A stretch of 15,370 nt of DNA from DATKGN01 sp964385705 (GTDB lineage Bacteria; Patescibacteriota; Microgenomatia; UBA10105; UBA927): the NCBI GenBank assembly GCA_964385705.1, contig CAYLQG010000035.1, positions 1 through 15,370 on the forward strand, in the 5' to 3' direction. A program made the position numbers and the translations under genes. This document shows, one piece after another, positions 1 through 7,873 of this stretch; position 1 is the first letter of the stretch; each line of letters begins with the position of its first letter. The notes under the pieces are model-generated. The model was given only the letters and a program-made list of their open reading frames with translations. It was not told the DNA's origin and made no database searches.

Positions 1-1
1 C

Positions 2-298
2 GGCTACAAAAGCGTACAAAATGGCGGATTAATTTTATTTTTAACAAATATTCTCCGCTTGGTTTTCGTCGTTGCCGGCATCTACGCCTTCATTAACTTC
101 ATCATCGCAGGATTCCAATATATGAGCGCCGCGGGAGACTCAAAAGCTCTTTCTGCTGCGCTAGACCGCATCTGGTATTCGCTGCTCGGGCTCATCATCG
201 TCATGGGTTCTTTTGCGCTCGCATCGCTTATCGGCTTTATCGTATTTCATAACGCAAATTTTATCCTGCAGCCGCAGATTTACGGCCCGGGACAATAA
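2..298 (+). CDS. T4SS pilin-like two-helix membrane protein 1 (5' end outside window)
   Basis: The frame is open from the left edge, so the gene starts upstream; the in-frame TTG at 59 is not a convincing start because coding sequence (GYKSVQNGGLILFLTNILR) continues before it. The visible 98 residues hold two hydrophobic helices separated by the loop GFQYMSAAGDSKALSAALDR. That loop matches the G-x-x-W/Y-x-S-x-G-D-x-K-x-x-x-A-x-D/N block of the next four genes. This layout is known for small pilin-like proteins of monoderm and CPR type IV secretion systems (TrbC/VirB2-like, T4SS_pilin family). The role as a pilus or channel subunit in the cytoplasmic membrane is inferred. It is the most divergent copy: Y replaces the loop W and A replaces the usual arginine of ARD. 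The next gene follows after 8 nt, so they are probably co-transcribed. Confidence 0.75.
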   Translation, partial: GYKSVQNGGLILFLTNILRLVFVVAGIYAFINFIIAGFQYMSAAGDSKALSAALDRIWYSLLGLIIVMGSFALASLIGFIVFHNANFILQPQIYGPGQ

Positions 299-306
299 TA
301 TATAAC

Positions 307-687
307 ATGAAACACCTTGCGGCAGGAATGGGGACAATCGGAGGAGAAGGGCTTGGGCCTTTTGGACAACCGTCAGCTGCCGGAAGCGCAGCAAATAATT
401 ACGGACTTAATAACATTTTAACCATTGTCAGCTCAGTTATTGGCATGCTGACCATCGTTGCGAGCATCTGGTTTTTATTCATGATCCTTTTTGCCGGTTA
501 TGAGTGGACCTCTGCAGGCGGCGATACCAAAAAAATAGCGACCGCGCGTGACCGCATCGTTCACGCGTTCATCGGTCTTGTTATCGTCGTTGGTGCATGG
601 AGTCTAACGGCCGTCGTCGGTCAGTTCTTCGGATTTAATACCCTTGTCGATCCGGGAGCATTTATTAAAAACTTACAAATACAATAA
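307..687 (+). CDS. T4SS pilin-like two-helix membrane protein 2
   Basis: This 126-residue protein has a Gly/Ala-rich N-terminus (about 1-35), a hydrophobic helix (about 40-65), the loop GYEWTSAGGDTKKIATARDR, and a second helix (AFIGLVIVVGAWSLTAVVG). Its architecture equals that of its four neighbours, and the family inference is the T4SS pilin-like (VirB2/TrbC-type) group. No classical signal peptide is visible; the N-terminus MKHLAAG resembles the short starts of the next two paralogues (MITHLLAQ, MFKVFAAD), which supports the ATG at 307 over the internal ATG at 328. No good Shine-Dalgarno is seen, so translation may be coupled to the gene ending 8 nt upstream. The following gene starts 3 nt after the stop. 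Confidence 0.8.
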   Translation: MKHLAAGMGTIGGEGLGPFGQPSAAGSAANNYGLNNILTIVSSVIGMLTIVASIWFLFMILFAGYEWTSAGGDTKKIATARDRIVHAFIGLVIVVGAWSLTAVVGQFFGFNTLVDPGAFIKNLQIQ

Positions 688-690
688 TCT

Positions 691-1056
691 ATGATTACCC
701 ACTTACTTGCCCAGATCGTAAACCCCGTGCTCCCGACGGGTCTCGGCGGAACCAAGGTCGAGGGGAGCCAGAGTCAGGGCGGGGCCGCGCTCGGAGGACT
801 GGTGAGCGGCCTTGTCGGCGCCCTGTTTATCGCCGGATTTCTCCTGTCGTTTGTCTTTTTAATTATGGGCGGATTTACGTGGATCACCTCAAGCGGCGAT
901 AAAACGAAGCTCGAGAAAGCGCGGGATGAAATAACCAATGCGATCATCGGGCTCGTGGTTGTCGGTGCAGCTTGGGCGCTCACGGTACTTATTTCCAATT
1001 TCTTCGGACTTGATATAACAAAACTTCCGATTCCGACGGCTGTTCCCGGCCAGTAA
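691..1056 (+). CDS. T4SS pilin-like two-helix membrane protein 3
   Basis: This 121-residue paralogue has a Gly-rich lead (residues about 10-35), helix one (LVGALFIAGFLLSFVFLIMG), the conserved loop GFTWITSSGDKTKLEKARDE, and helix two (AIIGLVVVGAAWALTVLIS). The loop is nearly the same as in paralogue 4. It starts 3 nt after the preceding stop, so the two are surely one transcript. The substrate and the reason for several pilin-like copies cannot be read from sequence. A 102-bp gap with a promoter-like segment separates it from the next copy, so the operon may be subdivided here. Confidence 0.8.
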   Translation: MITHLLAQIVNPVLPTGLGGTKVEGSQSQGGAALGGLVSGLVGALFIAGFLLSFVFLIMGGFTWITSSGDKTKLEKARDEITNAIIGLVVVGAAWALTVLISNFFGLDITKLPIPTAVPGQ

Positions 1057-1080
1057 TACGAGCGGCGCGGGAAAATACTG

Positions 1081-1131
1081 TTGACAAGCGGCAAATGTTT
1101 GCGCAACAATAGAGTAAGTACGGTATACTAT
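1081..1131 (+). promoter_or_regulatory. Candidate promoter for pilin-like gene 4
   Basis: The gap before the gene at 1159 holds TTGACA (1081-1086) with a weak AACAAT 18 bp later (1105-1110), and TTGCGC (1099-1104) with TATACT 19 bp later (1124-1129). The second pair uses the same -35-like hexamer as the promoters proposed at 7834-7863 and 11921-11949. Which pair is used cannot be decided by eye. Confidence 0.4.
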
Positions 1132-1145
1132 ACGAAGTGATAATT

Positions 1146-1152
1146 AAGGAGG
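1146..1152 (+). promoter_or_regulatory. Strong Shine-Dalgarno of pilin-like gene 4
   Basis: AAGGAGG sits 6 nt before the ATG at 1159. It is by far the best ribosome-binding site in the window and contrasts with the leaderless or SD-poor starts around it. This suggests paralogue 4 is the most strongly translated pilin-like protein. Confidence 0.8.
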
Positions 1153-1158
1153 AATGAT

Positions 1159-1491
1159 ATGTTTAAGGTTTTTGCAGCTGATCCAACGATTGATATCCCG
1201 ACGCCGGGTAATTTCCGGATTACCGACATCGGTCAGCTCATAAGCGCCGTCGTCGGCACGCTCCTTATCATTGCTGCGCTCCTCGCATTTTTCTTCCTCA
1301 TCATGGGAGGCATCCAGTGGATAACCTCCGGCGGTGATAAAACCGGTATGGAAGCGGCACGCAACAAAATCACTCATGCCATCGTCGGACTTATTATCGT
1401 CGGCGCCGCATGGGCCGTGATGCTTTTGGTCCAGAACTTCCTGGGCGTCACGATTATCGGCGGAGCGCTTAACTTCCCGAAGCCATACTAG
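1159..1491 (+). CDS. T4SS pilin-like two-helix membrane protein 4
   Basis: This 110-residue protein has a short polar N-terminus (MFKVFAADPTID, followed by a Pro-rich stretch), helix one (about 28-50, VVGTLLIIAALLAFFFLIMG), the loop GIQWITSGGDKTGMEAARNK and helix two (AIVGLIIVGAAWAVMLLVQ). It best fits the T4SS pilin (VirB2/TrbC-like) consensus among the five copies. It has its own promoter-like region and a near-perfect Shine-Dalgarno, which makes it the likeliest abundant pilin subunit (inference). No cleavable signal peptide is obvious. The cytoplasmic-membrane location follows from the two helices. Confidence 0.85.
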   Translation: MFKVFAADPTIDIPTPGNFRITDIGQLISAVVGTLLIIAALLAFFFLIMGGIQWITSGGDKTGMEAARNKITHAIVGLIIVGAAWAVMLLVQNFLGVTIIGGALNFPKPY

Positions 1492-1564
1492 TTTCACTCG
1501 AACCTATCAAGTCTTCTGCAAATTAGGGTAACGCGTGTTCTTTGTGTGGAAAACAGTATTTTTC

Positions 1565-1573
1565 TGCTACAAT
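1565..1573 (+). promoter_or_regulatory. Extended -10 promoter of pilin-like gene 5 (leaderless)
   Basis: TGCTACAAT is an extended -10 element (TG-n-TACAAT; hexamer 1568-1573). The best upstream -35 is TTGTGT at 1542-1547, with a long 20-bp spacer. The hexamer ends 6 nt before the ATG at 1580, so a start site 7 nt downstream falls on the A of that ATG. The element lies inside the longer frame that begins with GTG at 1535, which argues against that earlier start. Confidence 0.55.
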
Positions 1574-1579
1574 ATTGGT

Positions 1580-1954
1580 ATGCGGAAGCTAACACACATA
1601 CTCATGAGCGTATCGGTACTCTTTCGCGCGTCCCCAGTGTATGCGGCCGTACTCCCGAATTTACAGCAGGGTGATGTCGCGACCCTTCAGTCACTTGAGG
1701 GTTTGTTCACAAACGTCGTCAATGTCGTTATCGCCCTTGCCGGAGTTGCGCTGTTTATCATGTTTGTTATCGCAGGGTTTTCGTTTTTATTTTCCCAAGG
1801 TGATCAGAAGAAACTGGAACAGGCCCGCGGGACCATCACGAACGCAATCATCGGGCTCGTTATCATCGTTGCGGCATATCTTATCATCCGCATTATCAGT
1901 GTGTTTACTGGGGTTCCTGATATCCTTAAATTCACAATTCCAACCGGGAATTAG
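1580..1954 (+). CDS. T4SS pilin-like protein 5 with signal peptide
   Basis: This 124-residue protein starts at the ATG at 1580. The frame extends upstream to a GTG at 1535, but a -10 box lies between, and the ATG gives a clean signal peptide (MRKLTHILMSVSVLF...SPVYA, cut likely before AVLPN). It then shows helix one (VVNVVIALAGVALFIMFVIA), the loop GFSFLFSQGDQKKLEQARGT and helix two (AIIGLVIIVAAYLIIRIIS). It is the only visible copy with a classical cleavable signal peptide, and its loop has F where the other copies have W/Y. Family: T4SS pilin-like; a distinct or minor subunit is possible. No Shine-Dalgarno is present, consistent with a leaderless mRNA. Confidence 0.75.
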   Translation: MRKLTHILMSVSVLFRASPVYAAVLPNLQQGDVATLQSLEGLFTNVVNVVIALAGVALFIMFVIAGFSFLFSQGDQKKLEQARGTITNAIIGLVIIVAAYLIIRIISVFTGVPDILKFTIPTGN

Positions 1955-1990
1955 ACTGTCTGTATAATGTGCACACAGTCGATTGACTGT
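1954..1990 (+). promoter_or_regulatory. Promoter and operator/hairpin upstream of the TrbL-like gene
   Basis: A perfect TATAAT (1963-1968) lies between GACTGT (1954-1959) and ACAGTC (1975-1980), and a third half-site GACTGT follows at 1985-1990. The last two form a perfect 6-bp inverted repeat around GATT. No good -35 is seen (TTCCAA at 1938-1943 is weak). Initiation 7 nt after the -10 would be at 1975, so the transcript would begin with a stem-loop. The repeats could be a repressor or activator site or a 5'-end RNA hairpin. Confidence 0.45.
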
Positions 1991-2011
1991 TCCCTCAGCA
2001 TCGTCAATAAT

Positions 2012-2017
2012 AAGGAG
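2012..2017 (+). promoter_or_regulatory. Shine-Dalgarno deciding the start of the TrbL-like gene
   Basis: AAGGAG lies 3 nt before the ATG at 2021. Spacing is short, but the ATG is followed directly by a signal-peptide sequence. The upstream ATG at 1967 overlaps the TATAAT box and cannot be used from that promoter. Confidence 0.6.
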
Positions 2018-2020
2018 TAC

Positions 2021-3535
2021 ATGCTAAAACGTCTGCTCATCTTTCTTATCCTTCTCTCATCATTGGCTTTTCTTGCTCCGAAGAACGTGGTTTTTGCAGA
2101 CTCATCAACAACAAATCCGATTACCGCTATCAGCAATCTCATCAGTTCCTGGAAATTCCCGACAGCACAGGACACGAATGCCGCAGTCTACGGAAACGCA
2201 GATATTAATTCCGAATCAACCGTCCATTTCCAAAATACCAATAACGCCTATGACATCTCCGATATGATTGACAAGTCTGTCTGTATATCGGGCGCAAAAA
2301 CACAAAATGACTTTACCGGCTGTTTAAATCAAAGCACAGCAATGCAACTTGGCGGCGTTATTGCCGACATGTATACAACAAAGCCCGCTGACTCAGGGCT
2401 GTTTTTGGCCGACATGGGCCACTCACTCGGATTCATCCCCGATCAGGCGTACGCACAGGGAATTGGATTCAGCGGCCTTGAGCCCCTTCTCCCCATCTGG
2501 AAAGCGTTCCGCAACATCGCTTACCTCCTTATGGCGCTTGTGATGATTGTTCTCGGGTTCATGATCATGTTCCGGAAAAAGATCGATCCCAAGACGGTCG
2601 TGACCGCACAAAACGCCATCCCCCGCGTCATCATTGCGCTTATCCTCATCACGTTCTCCTACGCGATCGTCGGATTCATGATCGACATTATGTATCTTCT
2701 TATTTTCTTCATCATCGCTATTTTTAAATCAACGAATTATCTGCCGGATCCTGGCTGGTGGGTGCAAAATGTTTTTCACATACATACCAACGATGCGCTC
2801 TACGGTCAAGGAGGCATCGGAGCGCAATTATTTAACGTTGACGTAAATCCGCTCAAGTTCCTGGGCTGGAATATGAGCGAGGGCACCGCGTTATCTGGTT
2901 CTATTGCCGCGATCATCGGCGGACTTGCTCTCACGACTGTTTCGATGCCCGTTGGTGTCGGCATCAGCATTGCGGGGTTCGCGCTGCCGCTTGTCCATTT
3001 GGTCCTTGCTATCGTTCTATTATTTCTCTTTCTGAGACTGCTCGCGTTTTTTCTTTCTTCTTATATTCAAATAATTATTTCACTCCTTTTGGCCCCGCTG
3101 CAGCTTCTTATGGAAGCACTTCCCGGGTCTAATTCATTTTCTTCATGGATAAAGAATCTTGCGGCAAATCTCGCAGTATTTCCGATTGGCGGAGCCATGT
3201 TCATGCTTTCGTCAATTTTTGCCAATTTTTCAAGCAATCCCGGAAAATTGGGATCGACGAACCTTTGGATCCCCCCATATACAAGCGTGGCGAGCAACAC
3301 AACCGCAATTGGCGCACTCATCTCGCTCGGCATTCTCTTTGCCATCCCTTCTGTTGCGGGATCAGTCAAAGAAGCACTCAAGGCAAAGCCCGCTATGCCT
3401 ATGTTTGATACGGGCGGAGGAGGAGCCGCAGTTGGTCAATGGCTCTCCTATGCTTATTACATCAAGATGCTCAACCCTGCAAATGTGTGGGATAAGATAA
3501 CGGGGCAAAAATCAGAGGGTGGACACGGAGGATAA
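2021..3535 (+). CDS. TrbL/VirB6-like polytopic T4SS membrane protein
   Basis: This 504-residue protein has an N-terminal signal sequence (MLKRLLIFLILLSSLAFLAP, likely cut after VVFA at about 26), a polar region of about 130 residues with two cysteines (88 and 101) that could pair outside the membrane, and then about seven hydrophobic segments (near 166-184, 203-236, 292-322, 325-345, 348-365, 381-402, 427-446). The tail is polar and ends in SEGGHGG. A long extracytoplasmic N-terminus before a bundle of helices is typical of TrbL/VirB6-like proteins, which form the inner-membrane channel of type IV secretion systems. The assignment rests on topology and neighbourhood, not on a diagnostic motif. 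It follows the pilin-like genes in the same direction and converges with the next gene. Confidence 0.75.
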   Translation: MLKRLLIFLILLSSLAFLAPKNVVFADSSTTNPITAISNLISSWKFPTAQDTNAAVYGNADINSESTVHFQNTNNAYDISDMIDKSVCISGAKTQNDFTGCLNQSTAMQLGGVIADMYTTKPADSGLFLADMGHSLGFIPDQAYAQGIGFSGLEPLLPIWKAFRNIAYLLMALVMIVLGFMIMFRKKIDPKTVVTAQNAIPRVIIALILITFSYAIVGFMIDIMYLLIFFIIAIFKSTNYLPDPGWWVQNVFHIHTNDALYGQGGIGAQLFNVDVNPLKFLGWNMSEGTALSGSIAAIIGGLALTTVSMPVGVGISIAGFALPLVHLVLAIVLLFLFLRLLAFFLSSYIQIIISLLLAPLQLLMEALPGSNSFSSWIKNLAANLAVFPIGGAMFMLSSIFANFSSNPGKLGSTNLWIPPYTSVASNTTAIGALISLGILFAIPSVAGSVKEALKAKPAMPMFDTGGGGAAVGQWLSYAYYIKMLNPANVWDKITGQKSEGGHGG

Positions 3536-3541
3536 TATCAT

Positions 3542-6500
3542 CTAATGCCCGTCGTGGCTTCCGCCGCCACCACCTCCACCGCCTCCACTGCCTTGTGCAA
3601 AACCTTTCTGTAAATTTGATCCGACGCCAGCTCCAAGGCCAAGCAGTCCTAAGAGCCCGAGGGCCTCAAGGCGTGGTATCCAAGCGGATTTTAAAACAAT
3701 TTTTTTATTAAAGTATTCAGCCAGCCCCTTCCATCCTGTCCGTCTATAAATAAATTCACCAAAATTTTTGAGCCCTTTCGGCCATTGTACTTGCCCGATT
3801 ATCATACGGGATTCTTTTTCAACGACATGGGTTACATTCGGGAAATACTCCTCGAATTTTCCACCTACTCGCGCGTCCGCTCTGTGCATTGATTCCTCAA
3901 CTTTGTTAGTGTCTCTTGCCATCCCTCCTGTGCCCACGATGCGCTGATGTATTGATAGGGCCACAAGCGGGTGCTCACCTTTCGTACCCATCGCTTCCGC
4001 TAATAAATCCTTTTGTGTAATCTGATTAAACGCAGCAGTCATATATAACATCCCCTTAATGTTGGTATCAAGCCCTCCAGTCCATTCGGTCGAATAGAAT
4101 ACTGTATCACGGTTTTGCTCGAATTCTTCTTCTTTTACCCCTATGCGCATCGCTTTGAGATAATATGGTACGATCGTTTTTTGAACATTCATCAAGTCTT
4201 TGATATTTCGGACAATTCCCGCCCCTTTACCATACAATTTGTCTTCTTTTTGAATGGTAAGAGAAAATTGATTGCCATCATCATCAAGAGTTAGATTCCG
4301 GGCGTCTTGTTCATGAATCGTCAAAAAATATGCAGCATTAACGGGTTCCGATAGGGCATGCAGCTGTTCATGTTCTAATAACCATTTCGTCATTATGTTC
4401 CCCGCTTTTAGGTGATTTTTCATATCCTGAAGCGCAACGGTCTCAAGTTGGGCGGGATCGGTAATCTCAGGATGCAACTTCGCAAAAATACCCTTCATCA
4501 TGGTAAATTCTTCGTCAGAGAAACCGAGCTTAGCATTCGCTAAATCTACTTTGGCATAATTCAATCGGAATCCTCTGTCAGCGGGATTGGGCGCTGTAGG
4601 AACTGGATCTGGAAGCTCGGCATATGCGGCGTTAATCAATTCCTCTCTCATAAGAAATTGGTCAGCAAACGCATTCCATTTGCCAGTCACGTCTTCGGGA
4701 TAAATATTAAAATCCGTAACATGATCTTTAAACATTTTATTTGCTTCCATATATCCCCCGTCTTTCAATGCATCAACCGCATAGATGGGAGAACACTTGT
4801 CTAATGTGATTAAAATGCCTTCTTTTTCCGGGTGCGCTTCATCTATCTTTATGAGCTTCTCCATCGCATGGTGCATAGCGCCATGATCCCCCTGCCTGAA
4901 ATCGAACGCACCCGCAACTTCATCACATGCCCGTTCATGCAAGCCCACCTCGCGATAACGCGCGAACTTAAAGGTTAGGTCATGGCCGGGCAATTGTTCT
5001 GTTATAAAGTATCTATTATTATAAATCCCAATTTTTGCTTTTCGTATCCACGACGCTTCCCGTAGCACATATGAACCTAACATCTCCCTATCTGTAAAAT
5101 TCAAGAGAGTTCTGTGAAACGTCAGCGCACGAACCAGCTGATCCTTCGTAACATCTTCTAATCGTGTTGGTTTTAATACCATTAATTCCCCTGTGTCTAG
5201 TTCGCGACGGAAATAAAAATTTAAATTACGCTCCACGACGTTTTTATATCTATCGTGGTTCAAGCTGCCTTCGGGACCATCTTTCTGAGAAATACTAAAC
5301 GTGTATCTTTTTAACTCCATTATCGCCTCTTGTTTTGCGGCTTTTTCACCCGGTGTTTTAGCTGGCATATTGTATGTTTTTTCAACCATCTTTTTGTAAT
5401 ATTCACCTGATCCTGTTCTAAGCGAATCTATTCTGGTCATCCTTTCAGACATCATTTGGGTGACATCATCATTTGAGTTCCAATGTTCAATGTTCACCTC
5501 CAAAGGCATGAGCGCCTGTGCTGCTGCTTCTTCCGGCGCCACCGAGGTAAAAGGCGTACTTAATACACCTTTTTGTTCTGCGCCTAGATGAATCGCGAGA
5601 CCACGTTGCCCCCACCGAACTCTTCGAAGCTCCATCATGAGAAGAGAAGACATATCCTCAATTGTCCGATCAACCGCTTCTTCATATTTATAGCCCGGAC
5701 CGAATTTTTTTAATAACTTCTCTTCGTGGATGGCCCTCATTCCCGGAGAAAGAAATTCCTTACGCGCATTATCTTTCACTCTCTTTAGACCCTCGCCGTT
5801 CAGGAAATTTACATCGCCGTCTTCATCGATTGCCCCACGGAACACGCCTTTCCGGTCTAGGGCTTTATAAACGTCGTTGTTAAATCCGCCTCTCCCTTTC
5901 ATAAGAACGAGCGGACCATGTTCACCGATTGCACCCAAAGAGTCTGCCATTTTATCAAAATCGCTTGCCCGGAAACTTACTTCAATCTGCTGGAATACGT
6001 CTGCCATAGAGAAATTATCAACGATTTCTTTAAAATATTGTTCCCACTTAACATCATCAGTTATCGTTTTATAAATTGGGTGGTCAGCGAACGGATGAGT
6101 AGCGTCGATTTGATATTCATTATATTCATTAATACGGCCCCAATTTTCTGGATTTTCATAATACGCAATCATCTTTGTGCGGAAATCAGGCTGAACAATA
6201 AACTCCTGCATACGTCCCTGGCTTCTTTTGATGGATTCCTGAAAGCTATTTGGATACAACCGTGCATATTTGTTATATTGATCATTCAAATTTTGTAACG
6301 ACAATTCCATATTGGCAAACACGCGCCGCTGGTCTTCCCATTCAAAAAACATGGTACTAAAACGCTCATTATTTGCTTGCATGATTTCCGTTAAACGGCC
6401 CAGAAGCCTTTCCCTATAATGGACCAGCCTGCCACCCGTCTTAGATAATACGTCTTCAAAATCAAAATTTATTTTATGAAATAGAGAAAGAAGTTCCCGA

Positions 6501-7807
6501 TCATATAAGTCGGGGTTAGTCATCCCTTGTGTATAATTATTAAATCCTCTTAATTCTTTCATGAGCTCGGCTTCTCTGGGATCGTTCGGATCGAGCGCAT
6601 CAGTTGGATCAGCGATAGGATCCCATAGAGCTGAAAAGCCCGTCCCCAGCGCAAACGCTTTGGGCTCGCTCATGAGATATAAATGTTCATCCCAGCGGTC
6701 GCTGGTAAACATCGGCCTGCCTTCAATCGTCAGTTTTACTTGCTCAACCACGGCGTCGCGAACTGAAGCGCCCTCCTGCATTTGTACGAGAACGTCAGGT
6801 GACCCGCCCTGCGACGCATAAAAATCCGCGCTATCAACACGAAGCTGTATTCCTTTGGTAAACAATAGAGAGGGATTAAGCTTTGTCGGATCATCAACGA
6901 GATCAGGATTTATCTTATACACATCGGAAATCTCTCCGAGGAACGATAGCGCGTGTGAATCACGGGTAATGTTACCTGCCGCGTCCTGCGCCCACTTAGG
7001 TCCTTCGGCAATCTTTTGGCGGGCGGTTTTTTCATCCAGCTTTTCAACCGGCCGCATGGTTTTGACAACCAGATCCACATCTGCCTCGTCACCCCCGGCG
7101 TTCAGATGCTTTACCAAATCCTCAGAGACCTGAACTTCTGCTTGAATATCCGCCGTCGTTAAGGGGCGGTGAAGTATGTTTTCTCCGATGTCACGTAAAT
7201 AATTTTCATCCTCGTAAATTCTCGACGATTTGGCGTCTTTAAACGTCTCGCCCATTTGTACCCGATCCTCTATAGATGCTCCAACCATATATGCTTTATT
7301 CCGCATGATATGGCCGTACGCCGTCTGTTTTATCTCACGCGCGATGTCGGCAAGATCTTTATCTGTATACACGTCGGCCGGAATTCCCTTGATGATAGTT
7401 TCGATTCTGTTTCGCGAGTCAGGGCTCTGAGGTTGGCTATTTATTTCTTTTTTTAAATCATCGAACTGTTGCTTAAGGGTATCGGTTTTTGCCGCTGGCA
7501 CTTCGTGCTCAATTATCTGCAGTTTTTTCTCTATGGAGAGGGGCACTCCGCTTCGGACCAATTCCTCCTTATACTTGTCAGCGATTGCTTCCGCTTTCGG
7601 CTTTGCGTCCATCTCCGGCTTAGGCCCCTTATTCTCTTGAGTGCTTTTTAGTTCTTTTGCCTTTTGTTCGCGCTGGGCGAACTCGCGGCTTTGGACGCCC
7701 TTTGTCGTTAGCGGACCATCAGCGCCACGATCCGGGGGCGGCTGCTTCCCCTCTAACAATTTTTTTAGAAGTAGTATCGGCGTCTTTTCGTTAGTATCTT
7801 CAGGCAT
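3542..7807 (-). CDS. Very large protein of unknown function with C-terminal membrane segment
   Basis: I do not recognise this 1421-residue protein. The N-terminus (1-85) is charged and Pro/Lys/Glu-rich, probably disordered, with no signal peptide. The bulk (about 86-1370) reads as a soluble, mainly helical, acidic protein. No P-loop is visible. HEQLH (1146-1150, coded at 4372-4358) fits the extended zinc-protease pattern, with E1154 and E1166 as possible extra ligands; this is a weak lead only. Near the end are a Gly/Leu hydrophobic segment (about 1382-1396) and the tail QGS, nine glycines, SHDGH. The glycines use mixed GGA/GGC/GGT codons, so they are not a slippage product. One membrane segment near the C-terminus suggests a tail-anchored cytoplasmic protein. 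Its place inside the T4SS locus makes a secretion-linked role plausible. Base composition is somewhat more AT-rich than in the flanking T4SS genes. Confidence 0.85.
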   Translation of the reverse strand: MPEDTNEKTPILLLKKLLEGKQPPPDRGADGPLTTKGVQSREFAQREQKAKELKSTQENKGPKPEMDAKPKAEAIADKYKEELVRSGVPLSIEKKLQIIEHEVPAAKTDTLKQQFDDLKKEINSQPQSPDSRNRIETIIKGIPADVYTDKDLADIAREIKQTAYGHIMRNKAYMVGASIEDRVQMGETFKDAKSSRIYEDENYLRDIGENILHRPLTTADIQAEVQVSEDLVKHLNAGGDEADVDLVVKTMRPVEKLDEKTARQKIAEGPKWAQDAAGNITRDSHALSFLGEISDVYKINPDLVDDPTKLNPSLLFTKGIQLRVDSADFYASQGGSPDVLVQMQEGASVRDAVVEQVKLTIEGRPMFTSDRWDEHLYLMSEPKAFALGTGFSALWDPIADPTDALDPNDPREAELMKELRGFNNYTQGMTNPDLYDRELLSLFHKINFDFEDVLSKTGGRLVHYRERLLGRLTEIMQANNERFSTMFFEWEDQRRVFANMELSLQNLNDQYNKYARLYPNSFQESIKRSQGRMQEFIVQPDFRTKMIAYYENPENWGRINEYNEYQIDATHPFADHPIYKTITDDVKWEQYFKEIVDNFSMADVFQQIEVSFRASDFDKMADSLGAIGEHGPLVLMKGRGGFNNDVYKALDRKGVFRGAIDEDGDVNFLNGEGLKRVKDNARKEFLSPGMRAIHEEKLLKKFGPGYKYEEAVDRTIEDMSSLLMMELRRVRWGQRGLAIHLGAEQKGVLSTPFTSVAPEEAAAQALMPLEVNIEHWNSNDDVTQMMSERMTRIDSLRTGSGEYYKKMVEKTYNMPAKTPGEKAAKQEAIMELKRYTFSISQKDGPEGSLNHDRYKNVVERNLNFYFRRELDTGELMVLKPTRLEDVTKDQLVRALTFHRTLLNFTDREMLGSYVLREASWIRKAKIGIYNNRYFITEQLPGHDLTFKFARYREVGLHERACDEVAGAFDFRQGDHGAMHHAMEKLIKIDEAHPEKEGILITLDKCSPIYAVDALKDGGYMEANKMFKDHVTDFNIYPEDVTGKWNAFADQFLMREELINAAYAELPDPVPTAPNPADRGFRLNYAKVDLANAKLGFSDEEFTMMKGIFAKLHPEITDPAQLETVALQDMKNHLKAGNIMTKWLLEHEQLHALSEPVNAAYFLTIHEQDARNLTLDDDGNQFSLTIQKEDKLYGKGAGIVRNIKDLMNVQKTIVPYYLKAMRIGVKEEEFEQNRDTVFYSTEWTGGLDTNIKGMLYMTAAFNQITQKDLLAEAMGTKGEHPLVALSIHQRIVGTGGMARDTNKVEESMHRADARVGGKFEEYFPNVTHVVEKESRMIIGQVQWPKGLKNFGEFIYRRTGWKGLAEYFNKKIVLKSAWIPRLEALGLLGLLGLGAGVGSNLQKGFAQGSGGGGGGGGGSHDGH

Positions 7808-7833
7808 AGAAATAATATTTATCTCTTTATCTT

Positions 7834-7863
7834 ATTGTATCCCGACGTTTATCTGACGCGCAA
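7834..7863 (-). promoter_or_regulatory. Promoter of the 1421-residue gene
   Basis: On the minus strand TTGCGC (7863-7858), an 18-bp spacer and TACAAT (7839-7834) form a good promoter. The predicted start near 7827 gives a leader of about 20 nt with only a weak AAGAGA at its 5' end before the ATG at 7807. The same hexamers occur 17 bp apart before the PrgI gene at 11921-11949. Confidence 0.55.
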
Positions 7864-7873
7864 GCACGCGATC

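Noticed and set aside
3535..3570. Bidirectional intrinsic terminator between the convergent TrbL-like and large genes
   Set aside because: An imperfect GC-rich stem can be drawn, but it is interrupted, has a large loop, and no T-run follows on either strand.
5797..5832. EF-hand-like DEDGDVNFLNGE in the 1421-residue protein
   Set aside because: The acidic positions 1, 3, 5 and 12 fit, but position 6 lacks the required glycine and position 8 is Phe; there is a single copy with no helix-loop-helix partner evident.
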